64,000 bases of DNA from Sporomusa acidovorans (GTDB taxonomy: Bacteria > Bacillota > Negativicutes > Sporomusales > Sporomusaceae), in assembly GCF_002257695.2 (NCBI RefSeq), contig NZ_CP155571.1; one strand, 5' to 3'. Position 1 is the first letter of the stretch, and each line of letters opens with the position of its first letter. Made by a program: the position numbers and the translations under genes. Shown piece by piece: positions 1-7,718 of the stretch. Under the pieces are notes generated by a model. The model was given only the letters and a program-made list of their open reading frames with translations. It was not told the origin of the DNA and ran no database searches.

Positions 1-795
1 TTGGGAGACAGAGTTAGCAATAGCACCTACTCCGCAAGACAGCGGACCTCCAATCGTCTTTTCTAGAGAGTGTACAATTTGTTCAACAGAGAAATCATTT
101 TGATGTAATAAATCGTTATTTTTATAAGCCTTGAGGAGGATGAGTTGATCCCCTATTAAACAGGCTATGTCTTGTTCGGTTAGCAGATTATTCGCTTCAA
201 TACTAGAAAAAAGAAAATCTTCCACACGATCTATTACCAATTCGGATGATCCATATTCCAACGTCAATTTTTGTATTGCAGTGGATACGTCAATTAGTAC
301 AGCTGCACGGGGGTGTGCAAGATCTATTGCCAATGAATTGGCAATTCTTTTAAGTTTGGTTGATGGTCCAATAATGGGGGTGAGAACTGAAATCTCAATA
401 AACTGTTCACGCAATCGGGTTTTGGTATGTATTTCTCTTTGTACGAGGTCTCGTTCCAAAATCAATTCCGTAATCATTTTAACAAGGAAGGCTATGTTTC
501 GGACCTCATCAGGATGGCCGAACACGCCGACAACACCTACCGTTTGATTATCAAAAACAATTGGAAGGTTAACCCCTTGTAAGGCACCCGGATAAAGAAA
601 TAATTCGTTTGGGTATATTTCAATAGTTTTACCAGTTTCTATGACATCTTTGGCGCCTTTATGCAGTGTTTTATAACGGTGTGGATGGCCGGTAGCAATG
701 ATAATGCCGTCCCTATCCATAATATTTACATTCCGATGAACTAACTGCATAGTTGTGTCGACAATTTTTTGTGCTAATTTTTCAGGTATAATCAT
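1..795 (-). CDS. CdaR-family sugar-diacid regulator (3' end beyond window)
   Basis: Transcription factor of the carbohydrate diacid regulator family. Residues about 1-135 form the Diacid_rec ligand domain (NVNIMDRDGIIIATGHP, then VGVVGVFGHPDEVR); a GGDEF-like middle region follows, and the C-terminal PucR-type HTH expected for the family lies off the left edge. The ATG at 795 is supported by GAGGTG five bases upstream. It is divergent from the GntP permease, the usual arrangement when CdaR controls uptake of glycerate, gluconate or a similar sugar acid. The ligand is inferred, not visible. Only 265 codons are present, so the length cannot be compared with the family. Confidence 0.88.
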   Translation of the reverse strand, partial: MIIPEKLAQKIVDTTMQLVHRNVNIMDRDGIIIATGHPHRYKTLHKGAKDVIETGKTIEIYPNELFLYPGALQGVNLPIVFDNQTVGVVGVFGHPDEVRNIAFLVKMITELILERDLVQREIHTKTRLREQFIEISVLTPIIGPSTKLKRIANSLAIDLAHPRAAVLIDVSTAIQKLTLEYGSSELVIDRVEDFLFSSIEANNLLTEQDIACLIGDQLILLKAYKNNDLLHQNDFSVEQIVHSLEKTIGGPLSCGVGAIANSVSQ

Positions 796-1005
796 AGAAT
801 CACCTCAATTTGTATGTTTGCACAAAAAAGCCATGGTTTTTACATGATATTTCTCTTTTTCAGATAATTGAAACAGATACCTTAAAAGCCTATCATTATT
901 ATATAGGATAAGGTTTGGTTGGGAAAGAACTTTATTGAAAATAAAAAATGGGTTTGTATTCTTTTACAATCATACCGCAAAATTATAATAATGAGGAGGA
1001 ATACT
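796..1005. promoter_or_regulatory. divergent regulator/permease intergenic region
   Basis: AT-rich 210-base space between the divergent CdaR-type regulator and the permease. It must hold both promoters and the regulator's operator, but no clear palindrome or consensus promoter could be picked out by eye. The permease frame stays open upstream to 919; the start at 1006 is preferred because GAGGAGG (993-999) lies just before it. Confidence 0.4.
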
Positions 1006-2346
1006 ATGGGAACAACGGGTATGTTGATGCTTGTCTTAATTTTAGCTATTTCGTTAATAATTTTTCTTACGATTCGACTCAAGATTCATGCTTTTGTTGC
1101 ACTGCTTACGGCTTGTTTGTTTATTGGATTTACAACAGGGATGCCCCTGGATAAGATGTTGAAATCTATTGAACTGGGCATGGGTGGCTTTTTGGGAATG
1201 CTGGCACCTATCCTGGCGCTTGGGGCTATTGTGGGTAAAATGATGGAAGTATCAGGCGGGGCAGAAAGATTGTCGCGCACGATGATCAAAGCCCTCGGCA
1301 AAAGAAATTCTCACTGGGCAATGATGATTGTCGGCTATATCTGTGGAATTCCAGTTTTCTTTCAGGTAGGAATTGTGTTGTTGATGCCATTATTGTTTTG
1401 TGTAGCTATTGAGGCGGGAATGTCGCTGGTAACAGTAGGAATTCCGATGATCATTGGCCTGCTGACTGTTCATTGTATTGTACCACCACATCCGGCTGCT
1501 ATGGCAGTGGCTGTCGGGCTAAAAGCAGATGTTGGCAAAGTGATCCTCTATGGTTTGATTGTTGGCTTGCCGGCAGCAGCTTTGGCCGGTCCTATTTTCG
1601 GAAAACTGGTAGGCAATAAATTTAAGTTAAATCCACCGGAACATCTGTGTAAGGCGGAACCTACTCCTGAGGAAAACCTGCCGCCATTTGGCATTACCTT
1701 ATTTACCATCTTATTTCCGCTATTGCTCATGATTTCAAAGACCATTTTGGAATTTGCTTTAGGGAAAGCGCATCCTTGTATGGCGTATGTAAATTTTATT
1801 GGAGATCCTGTAACCGCACTATTCCTGGCTGTGATTTTATCCTATTGGACCCTTGGCCTTAATCGGGGCATGGACATGGAAAGAATCCGGAAGTTCAGTG
1901 AAATCGCTATTGGTCCGATGGCAGCTATCTTGTTAATTATCGGAGCCAGCGGCGCGTTTAATAAAATTCTTATGGACAGTGGTATTGGCGCTGCCATCAA
2001 GTCACTTCTTATGGAATGGCATATTAATCCGCTTGTGCTTGCATGGTGTGTTGCAGCTATCATGCGTTTTGCCGTAGGTGGCGCGACTATCGCAATGATA
2101 ACCGCAGTTGGGCTGGTTGTACCCTTATTGCCTCTATATCCGGGACTTGATCCGGCACTTGTTGCTGTTGCGATTGGTACAGGCTCTATTGGTTTTTCTC
2201 ATGTGAATGATCCGGGCTTTTGGTTTGTTAAAGAGTATTTCGGCATGCCGATGGGCGATTTGTTTAAAACGTATACACTGTCATCAACCATCGCTTCTGT
2301 TGCTGGGCTTATCACTCTTTTAATTTTCAGTCAGTTTATTAGCTAA
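1006..2346 (+). CDS. GntP-family sugar-acid permease
   Basis: Inner-membrane symporter of the gluconate:H+ (GntP) family, 446 residues, the normal length, with about 12 hydrophobic segments. Recognisable stretches are GGFLGMLAPILALGAIVG near residue 60 and the glycine-rich GTGSIGFSHVNDPGFW near the C-terminus, both typical of GntP/GntT. The substrate could be gluconate, glycerate or another hydroxy acid; the neighbouring CdaR-type regulator and the chemoreceptor with the same sensor domain favour a small sugar (di)acid. The start is set by GAGGAGG at 993-999. An MBL-fold gene follows after 26 bases, so the two are probably co-transcribed. Confidence 0.9.
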   Translation: MGTTGMLMLVLILAISLIIFLTIRLKIHAFVALLTACLFIGFTTGMPLDKMLKSIELGMGGFLGMLAPILALGAIVGKMMEVSGGAERLSRTMIKALGKRNSHWAMMIVGYICGIPVFFQVGIVLLMPLLFCVAIEAGMSLVTVGIPMIIGLLTVHCIVPPHPAAMAVAVGLKADVGKVILYGLIVGLPAAALAGPIFGKLVGNKFKLNPPEHLCKAEPTPEENLPPFGITLFTILFPLLLMISKTILEFALGKAHPCMAYVNFIGDPVTALFLAVILSYWTLGLNRGMDMERIRKFSEIAIGPMAAILLIIGASGAFNKILMDSGIGAAIKSLLMEWHINPLVLAWCVAAIMRFAVGGATIAMITAVGLVVPLLPLYPGLDPALVAVAIGTGSIGFSHVNDPGFWFVKEYFGMPMGDLFKTYTLSSTIASVAGLITLLIFSQFIS

Positions 2347-2372
2347 ATTCATTTGTGCAGGAGGCGATTTTT

Positions 2373-3209
2373 ATGAAAGTAACGGTAGTTGTCGATAATT
2401 CAATCCCAATTAGTGCAAAAAAGCCATTTCTGGGCGAACACGGTTTGTCACTTTTATTGGAAACAGATTCATATAAACTTCTGCTTGATGCCGGACAGTC
2501 AGACGCTGTTGTCCATAACTTAAGTCTGCTCGGTGTTCATCCGCTACAATTGGATGCTATGGCGATTAGTCACGGTCATTACGATCATACCGGAGGTATA
2601 CCTTATATTCTCAGGCATCGCCGTAAGGCTATACCCATCTATGCACACAGCTTGATTTTTAGCAGACGTTTTTCGGTTTTAGGTGGGGGACGGGAATATA
2701 TTGGTATTCCATTCGATAAAGAGGAAAGTATCTGTCTGGGGGCTAACTGGAATTTAACGAATGATCCGCTGGAAATAGCACCAAACCTTTGGTTTAGTGG
2801 TGGCATGCCCCGAAAAACTAGCTTTGAGACAGGTGACACCAATCTGGTTGTTTGTGCTGAAGATGGCTGTGACTGCCAGGATAATATGCTTGATGACACA
2901 TCTCTTTATTACGTTAGCGACAAAGGATTAGTGGTTATCGGCGGATGCAGTCATTCAGGATTAGTCAATACTGTGCGGAGAGGTTTTGAAATAACCGGAC
3001 AAACCCGGCTGGCGGGCTGGATAGGTGGAACTCATTTGGGCCCTGTCACAGATGCTCAACAACAGCTTACGCTCGCTACTTTAGAACAATACTCGCCAGA
3101 TTTTATTGCAGCAAACCATTGTACTGGTTTTGCTATGATGGCTGAATTGAGGCAACTTTTTGGTAAGAAATTCATACCTGCTTTTGTTGGTACTATGATT
3201 GAGTTTTAA
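2373..3209 (+). CDS. MBL-fold metallohydrolase (RFAP-synthase-like)
   Basis: Metallo-beta-lactamase-fold protein of 278 residues. The metal-binding signature SHGHYDHTGG (H-x-H-x-D-H) lies near residue 70, with further ligands in GGCSHSGLVN (about 192) and the C-terminal ANHCTG. It resembles the family annotated as 7,8-dihydropterin-6-methyl-4-(beta-D-ribofuranosyl)-aminobenzene-5'-phosphate synthase, but bacterial members are mostly of unproven function. The start is ATG 2373, with AGGAGG at 2359-2364; an upstream in-frame GTG at 2355 has no such site. It sits directly after the permease, so a role in the same uptake or catabolic unit is possible but not shown. Confidence 0.8.
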   Translation: MKVTVVVDNSIPISAKKPFLGEHGLSLLLETDSYKLLLDAGQSDAVVHNLSLLGVHPLQLDAMAISHGHYDHTGGIPYILRHRRKAIPIYAHSLIFSRRFSVLGGGREYIGIPFDKEESICLGANWNLTNDPLEIAPNLWFSGGMPRKTSFETGDTNLVVCAEDGCDCQDNMLDDTSLYYVSDKGLVVIGGCSHSGLVNTVRRGFEITGQTRLAGWIGGTHLGPVTDAQQQLTLATLEQYSPDFIAANHCTGFAMMAELRQLFGKKFIPAFVGTMIEF

Positions 3210-3222
3210 GGTGAAATAACAA

Positions 3223-3272
3223 ATATTCAAAAAGACAATGCTAAATAGAACATGCATTGTCTTTTTGAATAT
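3223..3272. terminator. bidirectional terminator
   Basis: Perfect 19-bp inverted repeat (3223-3241 and 3254-3272) with a 12-base loop and a run of five T on either strand inside the arms. It closes the permease-MBL unit. Confidence 0.8.
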
Positions 3273-3317
3273 AAAGTAGGCATTATATTCTGCTAAGTTA
3301 ATTTTAGGAGGTTCAGA

Positions 3318-4172
3318 ATGAATTTGAATTGGCCGCATCAGGTACCAAAAGAACTGGCTGAGCGTGTTGTTCAATTAATTTTTGATGTAACCGGTAATAA
3401 TGTTAACTTTATGGGGGAAAACGGAGAAATAATCGCGACAAAACAACCGGAGAGATTAGGAACGATTCATGCCGGTGCCCAAAAGATAATGGCTGGTGAA
3501 GTGGATGAAATTGCTATTACTGTTGATGAAGCGAAGAACATGCAGGGAGTAAAAGCGGGTTATAATGGCGTAATCCAATATCATAAGAAACGTATCGGCT
3601 GTATTGGAATATCTGGAGATCCGGAACAGGTTCGACCTTTACAAAAAATGGCAGCTATCATAGTGACAGAAGAAATAAAGAAAATACAGGCCTACCGGGA
3701 AAGGGAAGCCCTTATAAAAAGTGCGGCTTTGGATATAGAGGGTATCCTCGTTGCTATTCAGGATATGGCTACTGCTTCGGGGAACATTGCTGTCAGATAT
3801 CAGCAAATGGAGGAACAACTGAGCAAAACTGAGGAAAATCTAAAGGAATTAAATAATATTCTTGATTTCATTCAGACTATTTCGGGAGAAACCAATTTGC
3901 TAGGTTTAAATGCAGCTATTGAAGCAGCCAGAGTTGGCGATAATGGACGAGGGTTTGCCGCTGTAGCTAATGAAATCCGCAAATTGGCTACTTACTCAGC
4001 AGATTCGGTAAATAAAATTACTAGGACGCTTCAACTAGCACAAACAGCAATGAATGATATTGGGCAGGCGGTTAGAGAAACTATTTCGATATCTCAGCAA
4101 GAGTCGTCCGCGTTACAAAATGTGTCGAATAATACTTATACAATTCAAGAGAAAATGCGCAAGATCACATAA
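3318..4172 (+). CDS. soluble chemoreceptor with diacid-sensing domain
   Basis: A 284-residue cytoplasmic methyl-accepting chemotaxis protein without membrane segments. Residues about 1-120 are a Diacid_rec domain (VNFMGENGEIIATKQPERLGTIH, quoted in part; IGCIGISGDPEQVRPL) like that of the CdaR-type regulator at 1-795. A coiled-coil linker follows, then a short MCP signalling hairpin with the conserved tip ETNLLGLNAAIEAARVG (about 195-211) and GRGFAAVANEIRKLA. The start has AGGAGG at 3307-3312. The protein probably senses the same compound that the neighbouring permease imports and reports to CheA/CheW encoded elsewhere. The signalling domain is shorter than in membrane MCPs. Confidence 0.87.
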   Translation: MNLNWPHQVPKELAERVVQLIFDVTGNNVNFMGENGEIIATKQPERLGTIHAGAQKIMAGEVDEIAITVDEAKNMQGVKAGYNGVIQYHKKRIGCIGISGDPEQVRPLQKMAAIIVTEEIKKIQAYREREALIKSAALDIEGILVAIQDMATASGNIAVRYQQMEEQLSKTEENLKELNNILDFIQTISGETNLLGLNAAIEAARVGDNGRGFAAVANEIRKLATYSADSVNKITRTLQLAQTAMNDIGQAVRETISISQQESSALQNVSNNTYTIQEKMRKIT

Positions 4173-4226
4173 ACATCATTGCTTTTTACTTATAAATAAA
4201 TATTGCGCAGCAAAAATGTCAAGGCT

Positions 4227-4265
4227 CACCTAACACTTACTAAAAAATAAGTGTTGGGTGTTTTT
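4227..4265 (+). terminator. terminator after chemoreceptor gene
   Basis: Stem CACCTAACACTTA / TAAGTGTTGGGTG (one G-T pair) followed by TTTTT. Confidence 0.8.
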
Positions 4266-4335
4266 CATTAATAGTATTTTGGTACAATTCATTGAAAAAT
4301 AATTCCGTGGATTATATTGACTATCCTATATTATG

Positions 4336-4381
4336 ACTGTATACTGTTTATAACACTATAATGTTATAAACAGTATACAGT
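4336..4381. promoter_or_regulatory. 20-bp-arm palindrome, likely PadR operator
   Basis: Perfect inverted repeat: arms 4336-4355 and 4362-4381 with a 6-base centre. Each arm contains ACTGTATACTGTTTATAAC. It lies 38 bases before the PadR start, has no T-run, and is the obvious candidate for autorepression of the padR-mfs unit. The TATAAT-like bases inside it suggest that it overlaps the promoter. Confidence 0.7.
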
Positions 4382-4418
4382 TAGGAAAGTTCTAACTAAT
4401 AGAATTGAGGGAAATCAT

Positions 4419-4763
4419 ATGAATAAGAAATATGGGAGACATACCCCGGCCTTTTTATTACTTTTTTTGGCACAGAAGCCTTCTTATGGAGCAGCGCTTT
4501 TGGCTAAGATGAAGGGCGAGCTACCATACTGCTTTGCCGATAGTGCCATCGTTTATCGAAGTTTACAAGACATGGAGAAACAGGGCTTATTAGAAACAAA
4601 ATGGAAAATAATCGAGGGGGGCCAGCCTCAGAAGTGGTATAAAATTACACCTAAAGGTATTTCAGCACTTGCTGATTTTGCAATAGATATTAAACAACGC
4701 CGTGAAAATTTAGATTTTTTTCTAGCACGTTATAATGAAGTAATAAAGGAGGAACAAAATTAA
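4419..4763 (+). CDS. PadR-family transcriptional regulator
   Basis: Winged-helix repressor of the PadR family, 114 residues. The N-terminal wHTH is seen as HTPAFLLLFLAQKPSYGAALLAKM, quoted only in outline, followed by VYRSLQDMEKQGLLETKW, the typical recognition-helix/wing pattern; the C-terminal helix is for dimerisation. The start is supported by GAGGG upstream. The MFS exporter gene starts 45 bases after its stop, so the pair is probably one operon. PadR proteins usually lose DNA binding when a drug or phenolic compound binds, which suits control of the exporter. The large palindrome upstream is the likely binding site. Confidence 0.88.
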   Translation: MNKKYGRHTPAFLLLFLAQKPSYGAALLAKMKGELPYCFADSAIVYRSLQDMEKQGLLETKWKIIEGGQPQKWYKITPKGISALADFAIDIKQRRENLDFFLARYNEVIKEEQN

Positions 4764-4808
4764 AACTGATCTGGGGCAATATATCATTCTGAAAGGAGAG
4801 TGATTTTT

Positions 4809-6005
4809 TTGAATCGAAATCAATCTGTTCAATATTCAAAGATAGGAATATTATCAATTTCTCACATGCTAAATGATTTTTACAGTAATTATTTACCCCA
4901 AATGCTTCCGTTTCTTGTAGTATTACATCCCGAATTCACAGCTACTCGTGCCGCTATACTAATATCAGCTTTTACAATAACATCTTCCTTTTTTCAGCCG
5001 CTGTTCGGCTTTTTTTTGGACCGGGCAGGCAAGCGGTGGTTTGTTTATGTAGGAACATTATGGATGGCAGTTATGTTGAGTTTGACAGGACTCATCCAGA
5101 ATTATTGGCTACTAGTTACTTTTTCGGCTTTAGCCGGACTCGGAACAGCTGCATTTCATCCACAGGCGTCTACTATGGTTAACGTCTTAAGCGGTGACCA
5201 TAAAGCGGTTTTACTTTCTGGGTTTGTAGCTTTTGGAAATTTCGGTTTTGCGCTGGGGCCGCTTATTCTCATTCCGCTATTTCAGGCATACGGATTAGAA
5301 GCTACGGTCATAACCGTAATTCCCGGCCTACTAGTCGCAATCATATTAGCATTCTTTGCCCCCAAAAATAACATATTATCAGGTTCAACTCCGCCACTTT
5401 CCGTCGTTATACGATCGTTGCAATCAGCAAGTCGGGAACTTGTAGCCATTATTGGCGTAATAGCAATTCGGTCTTTAGCCTATACCGGGCTATTAACAAT
5501 GCTGCCACTCTATTTTAAATCAGAGAATGTATCAAACATTGTAGCAGGACATTTGTTGACGATTATGCTGGCAGCAGGTGCCATTGGTGGCATTATTGGC
5601 GGTTTCATTTCTGATTACTATGGACGCAAACGGCTTATTGTCGGTTCTCTAGTTCTTTCTACACCGATGTTTTTTGGATTTTTCTATACCCAAGGCTTGC
5701 TAAGTACAATTTTTTTGGCTCTAGCTGGAGCTGCATTGTTATCTAGCTTTTCAGTAACTGTGATAGCAGCCCAAGAGGCTATTCCTAATAATAAAGCACT
5801 TGCCGCAGGTCTGACTATGGGATTTGCAGGTGGAATCGGCGGTCTTGCTGTAGTATTAATTGGCCGTATCGCTGATACTTGGGGTCTTTCAGCAGCAATT
5901 TTTGTTCTATTTCTGCTTCCAATCGTTGCCGGATTGATTGCGTTAGGAATGAAGAGCCGTCCGGCAGCACGTTTTCAGCGCAGTCTAGCCGTAAAAACGA
6001 ATTAG
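4809..6005 (+). CDS. MFS exporter, fosmidomycin-resistance (Fsr) type
   Basis: Membrane transporter of the major facilitator superfamily with 12 predicted segments, about 398 residues. The start of the protein (ISHMLNDFYSNYLPQMLPFL) and the LGTAAFHPQAS motif near residue 115 are characteristic of Fsr-like transporters. TTG 4809 is preferred because GGAG at 4795-4798 lies ten bases upstream; the in-frame GTG at 4800 is too close to that site. It is likely an efflux pump for a toxic compound and controlled by the PadR protein. The true substrate cannot be read from sequence. Confidence 0.85.
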   Translation: MNRNQSVQYSKIGILSISHMLNDFYSNYLPQMLPFLVVLHPEFTATRAAILISAFTITSSFFQPLFGFFLDRAGKRWFVYVGTLWMAVMLSLTGLIQNYWLLVTFSALAGLGTAAFHPQASTMVNVLSGDHKAVLLSGFVAFGNFGFALGPLILIPLFQAYGLEATVITVIPGLLVAIILAFFAPKNNILSGSTPPLSVVIRSLQSASRELVAIIGVIAIRSLAYTGLLTMLPLYFKSENVSNIVAGHLLTIMLAAGAIGGIIGGFISDYYGRKRLIVGSLVLSTPMFFGFFYTQGLLSTIFLALAGAALLSSFSVTVIAAQEAIPNNKALAAGLTMGFAGGIGGLAVVLIGRIADTWGLSAAIFVLFLLPIVAGLIALGMKSRPAARFQRSLAVKTN

Positions 6006-6060
6006 TTTAGCGATCAAGTATTGTGGATTTTTAGATCTATTCAGTAAGGAAGCACTTTAA

Positions 6061-6260
6061 ATGAAGTTAAATTAAGCGATATGACGCTAGAACAGTTAAA
6101 GGCGGCATTAGTGGGAAGAAGTCCTGGAGGAAAGAAGAGTTTTGGCTTTGCAATACAACCGTTCATGTTCCAGGATATAAAGTACGCCAATATGAAGCTG
6201 ACATAAAGAAAATCACTGATAATATTGAAGAAATTGAGCAGGAGATAAAAAAGGAAATTC
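6061..6260 (+). pseudogene. unrecognised gene remnant
   Basis: Two overlapping short open stretches look like one broken frame. One begins MTLEQLKAALVGRSPGGKKS; after a one-base shift the sequence continues as a Lys/Glu-rich tail (VPGYKVRQYEADIKKITDN, then IEEIEQEIKKEIL). The family was not identified. The remnant ends abruptly where similarity to the DUF364 gene begins, so the region looks like a join of two decayed fragments. Confidence 0.35.
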
Positions 6261-6402
6261 TAACAATATCTGCCCAACGAGCGTGCTCGCGTTAAGCTCT
6301 GCATACTCGATATGGATACCACAGCGGATTTGGCCGATATTATCTGAATTTAAGTCGGTTACATGCAGGTCAAAGCCTGGATAAGGCCGGGTTGCAGCCC
6401 GA
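6261..6402 (-). pseudogene. decayed fragment of a DUF364 gene
   Basis: Reading leftward, the fragment encodes VTDLNSDNIGQIRCGIHIE before the frame is lost. The intact DUF364 protein at 15044-15775 has VTDLNPDNIGQIRCGVRIE. At DNA level 6261-6352 runs alongside 15181-15273 with scattered substitutions and a small indel, and a weaker match continues into the part equivalent to 15300-15335. It is a relic of a second DUF364 copy, now lying against the 3' end of the DUF1847 gene. Confidence 0.8.
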
Positions 6403-6984
6403 TTAGTCCATTAAACCAAGGCGCTTGTTGCGCCAATAGCCAGCATAAATAGCTCCCAAGGGATTGTGGGACAGCAAACGGTCTTTGGCTACAAGTGTAG
6501 ATACCGGAGCCGTGGAGTGACGTGTAAAAATCATGTCATGTCCTACGCAAAGACCGACAGCAAAGTTTAATTCCGTTTTTTCGTCGTTTAAAATTTTGGC
6601 CTGTATGGCCGGATTGCACATCGCTTCATAGCGGTCCGCTTTGATTTGTTCCAGATCAAGCTGGTGTTTATCGAACCCGCAGACTTTGCAGCATACAGAA
6701 TGCACGGTAAAAAACTTTTGGAAGTATTGCACGATATATTTGGCTTCATTGGCTAAACCGATGCAAAAAGCTACGCCGATGGTGGTACAGCCTATCTCTT
6801 GGGCAAACTTTACGCTTTCTTCCAGGCGCGACAACTGCATATAATAACGTCCTTCAATTTTGGCCGCTGCCATCATGAGTTGCTGATCGGTTGTGTCATA
6901 CACTGCTTCGATTTCGGCTGGCTGCAGCCCAGGGCAGTTTTGTCCGGTGGAACAATTTTTTACTTTGCATAATCCGCATTGCAT
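6403..6984 (-). CDS. DUF1847 cysteine-rich protein
   Basis: Protein of 193 residues with a Cys-rich start (MQCGLCKVKNC, then NCPG) and further cysteines in VHSVCCKVCGF and GLCVGHD. This pattern defines DUF1847, a family of unknown function presumed to bind metal. ATG 6984 is chosen because GGGAGAGG lies just upstream; an in-frame ATG at 6999 would place that site inside the gene. It is transcribed from a promoter near 7356-7384 through a long leader, under the palindromic operator shared with other metal and redox genes in this window. It may help sense or carry a metal; this is inference. Confidence 0.82.
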   Translation of the reverse strand: MQCGLCKVKNCSTGQNCPGLQPAEIEAVYDTTDQQLMMAAAKIEGRYYMQLSRLEESVKFAQEIGCTTIGVAFCIGLANEAKYIVQYFQKFFTVHSVCCKVCGFDKHQLDLEQIKADRYEAMCNPAIQAKILNDEKTELNFAVGLCVGHDMIFTRHSTAPVSTLVAKDRLLSHNPLGAIYAGYWRNKRLGLMD

Positions 6985-7029
6985 AATATCCTCTCCCATT
7001 GTGAATAGTCATGTATAATTAAGTTTAGT

Positions 7030-7148
7030 ATAGGCAATTAGGCAACGAAAGCGAGACGGGATCCGGCAATACCAACCAGGCGTTTGGGGGTGACGGAAAT
7101 GCTTAATTGCCTTTTCGTAAATACATGGGAAACCTCCTTTTTAGTCAT
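7030..7148 (-). promoter_or_regulatory. leader with tiny ORF and long stem-loop
   Basis: In the DUF1847 transcript an excellent ribosome site (AAGGAGG, 7133-7139) precedes a seven-codon ORF (7126-7103, MYLRKGN). The end of that ORF overlaps the 5' arm (7100-7111) of a 12-bp, one-mismatch stem whose other arm is at 7033-7044. An alternative 36-codon frame (7148-7038, ending AGSRLAFVA) spans the same region but has no ribosome site. The layout resembles an attenuator or translational leader. No known riboswitch was recognised. Confidence 0.4.
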
Positions 7149-7170
7149 TATATGAGATATATTTCATAAT
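7149..7170. promoter_or_regulatory. regulon palindrome, copy a
   Basis: Half-site TTCATAAT at 7163-7170, ATATAT centre, and left half TATATGAG. It lies in the DUF1847 leader. Together with copies at 21736 and 25402 it is followed (on +) by an AT-rich stretch of the form GATxAAAAATTTTTTA. Confidence 0.6.
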
Positions 7171-7332
7171 TAGATTAAAATTTTTTATTCTACGTCCCGG
7201 CATACATTGGATGCCGGGCACGCAGGACATCTTAATCGTGGCAGCGCTGCCCGGTCCCGCGGGGTAGGGTCTATTTATGACCATCGGTCTGACAGGTAAG
7301 TGGTGTAGGCGGGCCATAGGTACTCTTTTTAA

Positions 7333-7384
7333 ATTATGAACTATATTTCATAATTAATATATAATACTGTGCGGTGTATGTCAA
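7333..7384 (-). promoter_or_regulatory. promoter with start-site palindrome, copy b
   Basis: On the minus strand: -35 TTGACA (7384-7379), exactly 17 bp, -10 TATATT (7361-7356), one base, then a palindrome with perfect 8-bp arms ATTATGAA / TTCATAAT (7333-7354) over the expected start point. It reads toward DUF1847. The same design is at 25449-25500 and 26634-26687. A repressor binding here would block initiation. Confidence 0.72.
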
Positions 7385-7569
7385 GAGAATGTAGAACTCC
7401 TGCAGGTAAGGGAACATGATTTTGTATTGGGCGCCAAACGGTGCGGTATGCTTTTGACTGCATACATTACAATACGGCGATAAACAATATTATTCTGCAA
7501 AGTTCCTAGTTTGTTCCGAATTTAGACTCATTTTAGCCATAACGATCGTCTATACTAAAATTACTACCT
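7357..7569. repeat. 213-bp direct repeat, left copy (target duplication)
   Basis: Identical over its whole length to 9540-9752 as far as could be read by eye, offset 2183 bases. The two copies abut the two ends of the IS1634-type element exactly, so they are best read as a very long target-site duplication. The copy contains the -35 and most of the -10 of the DUF1847 promoter. Confidence 0.85.
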
Positions 7570-7718
7570 CCATAGTTTTGCAGTCACTTTTTAATATCTA
7601 GAGCTCAGATCATTGATGTTTACTAACGTTCTGAGCATTTTTTTATTTTATTTTTTGTCATATTTTGCTTGCGTTTTATTGTTTTTTGGTGTATACTAAA
7701 AGGAAAAGGACTGTTTCT

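Noticed and set aside
919..1005. longer N-terminus for the GntP permease
   Set aside because: The open frame upstream has no ribosome site; GAGGAGG at 993-999 fixes the start at 1006.
7103..7126. calling the seven-codon leader ORF a gene
   Set aside because: Good ribosome site, but only seven codons and no conservation information; listed only as part of the leader.
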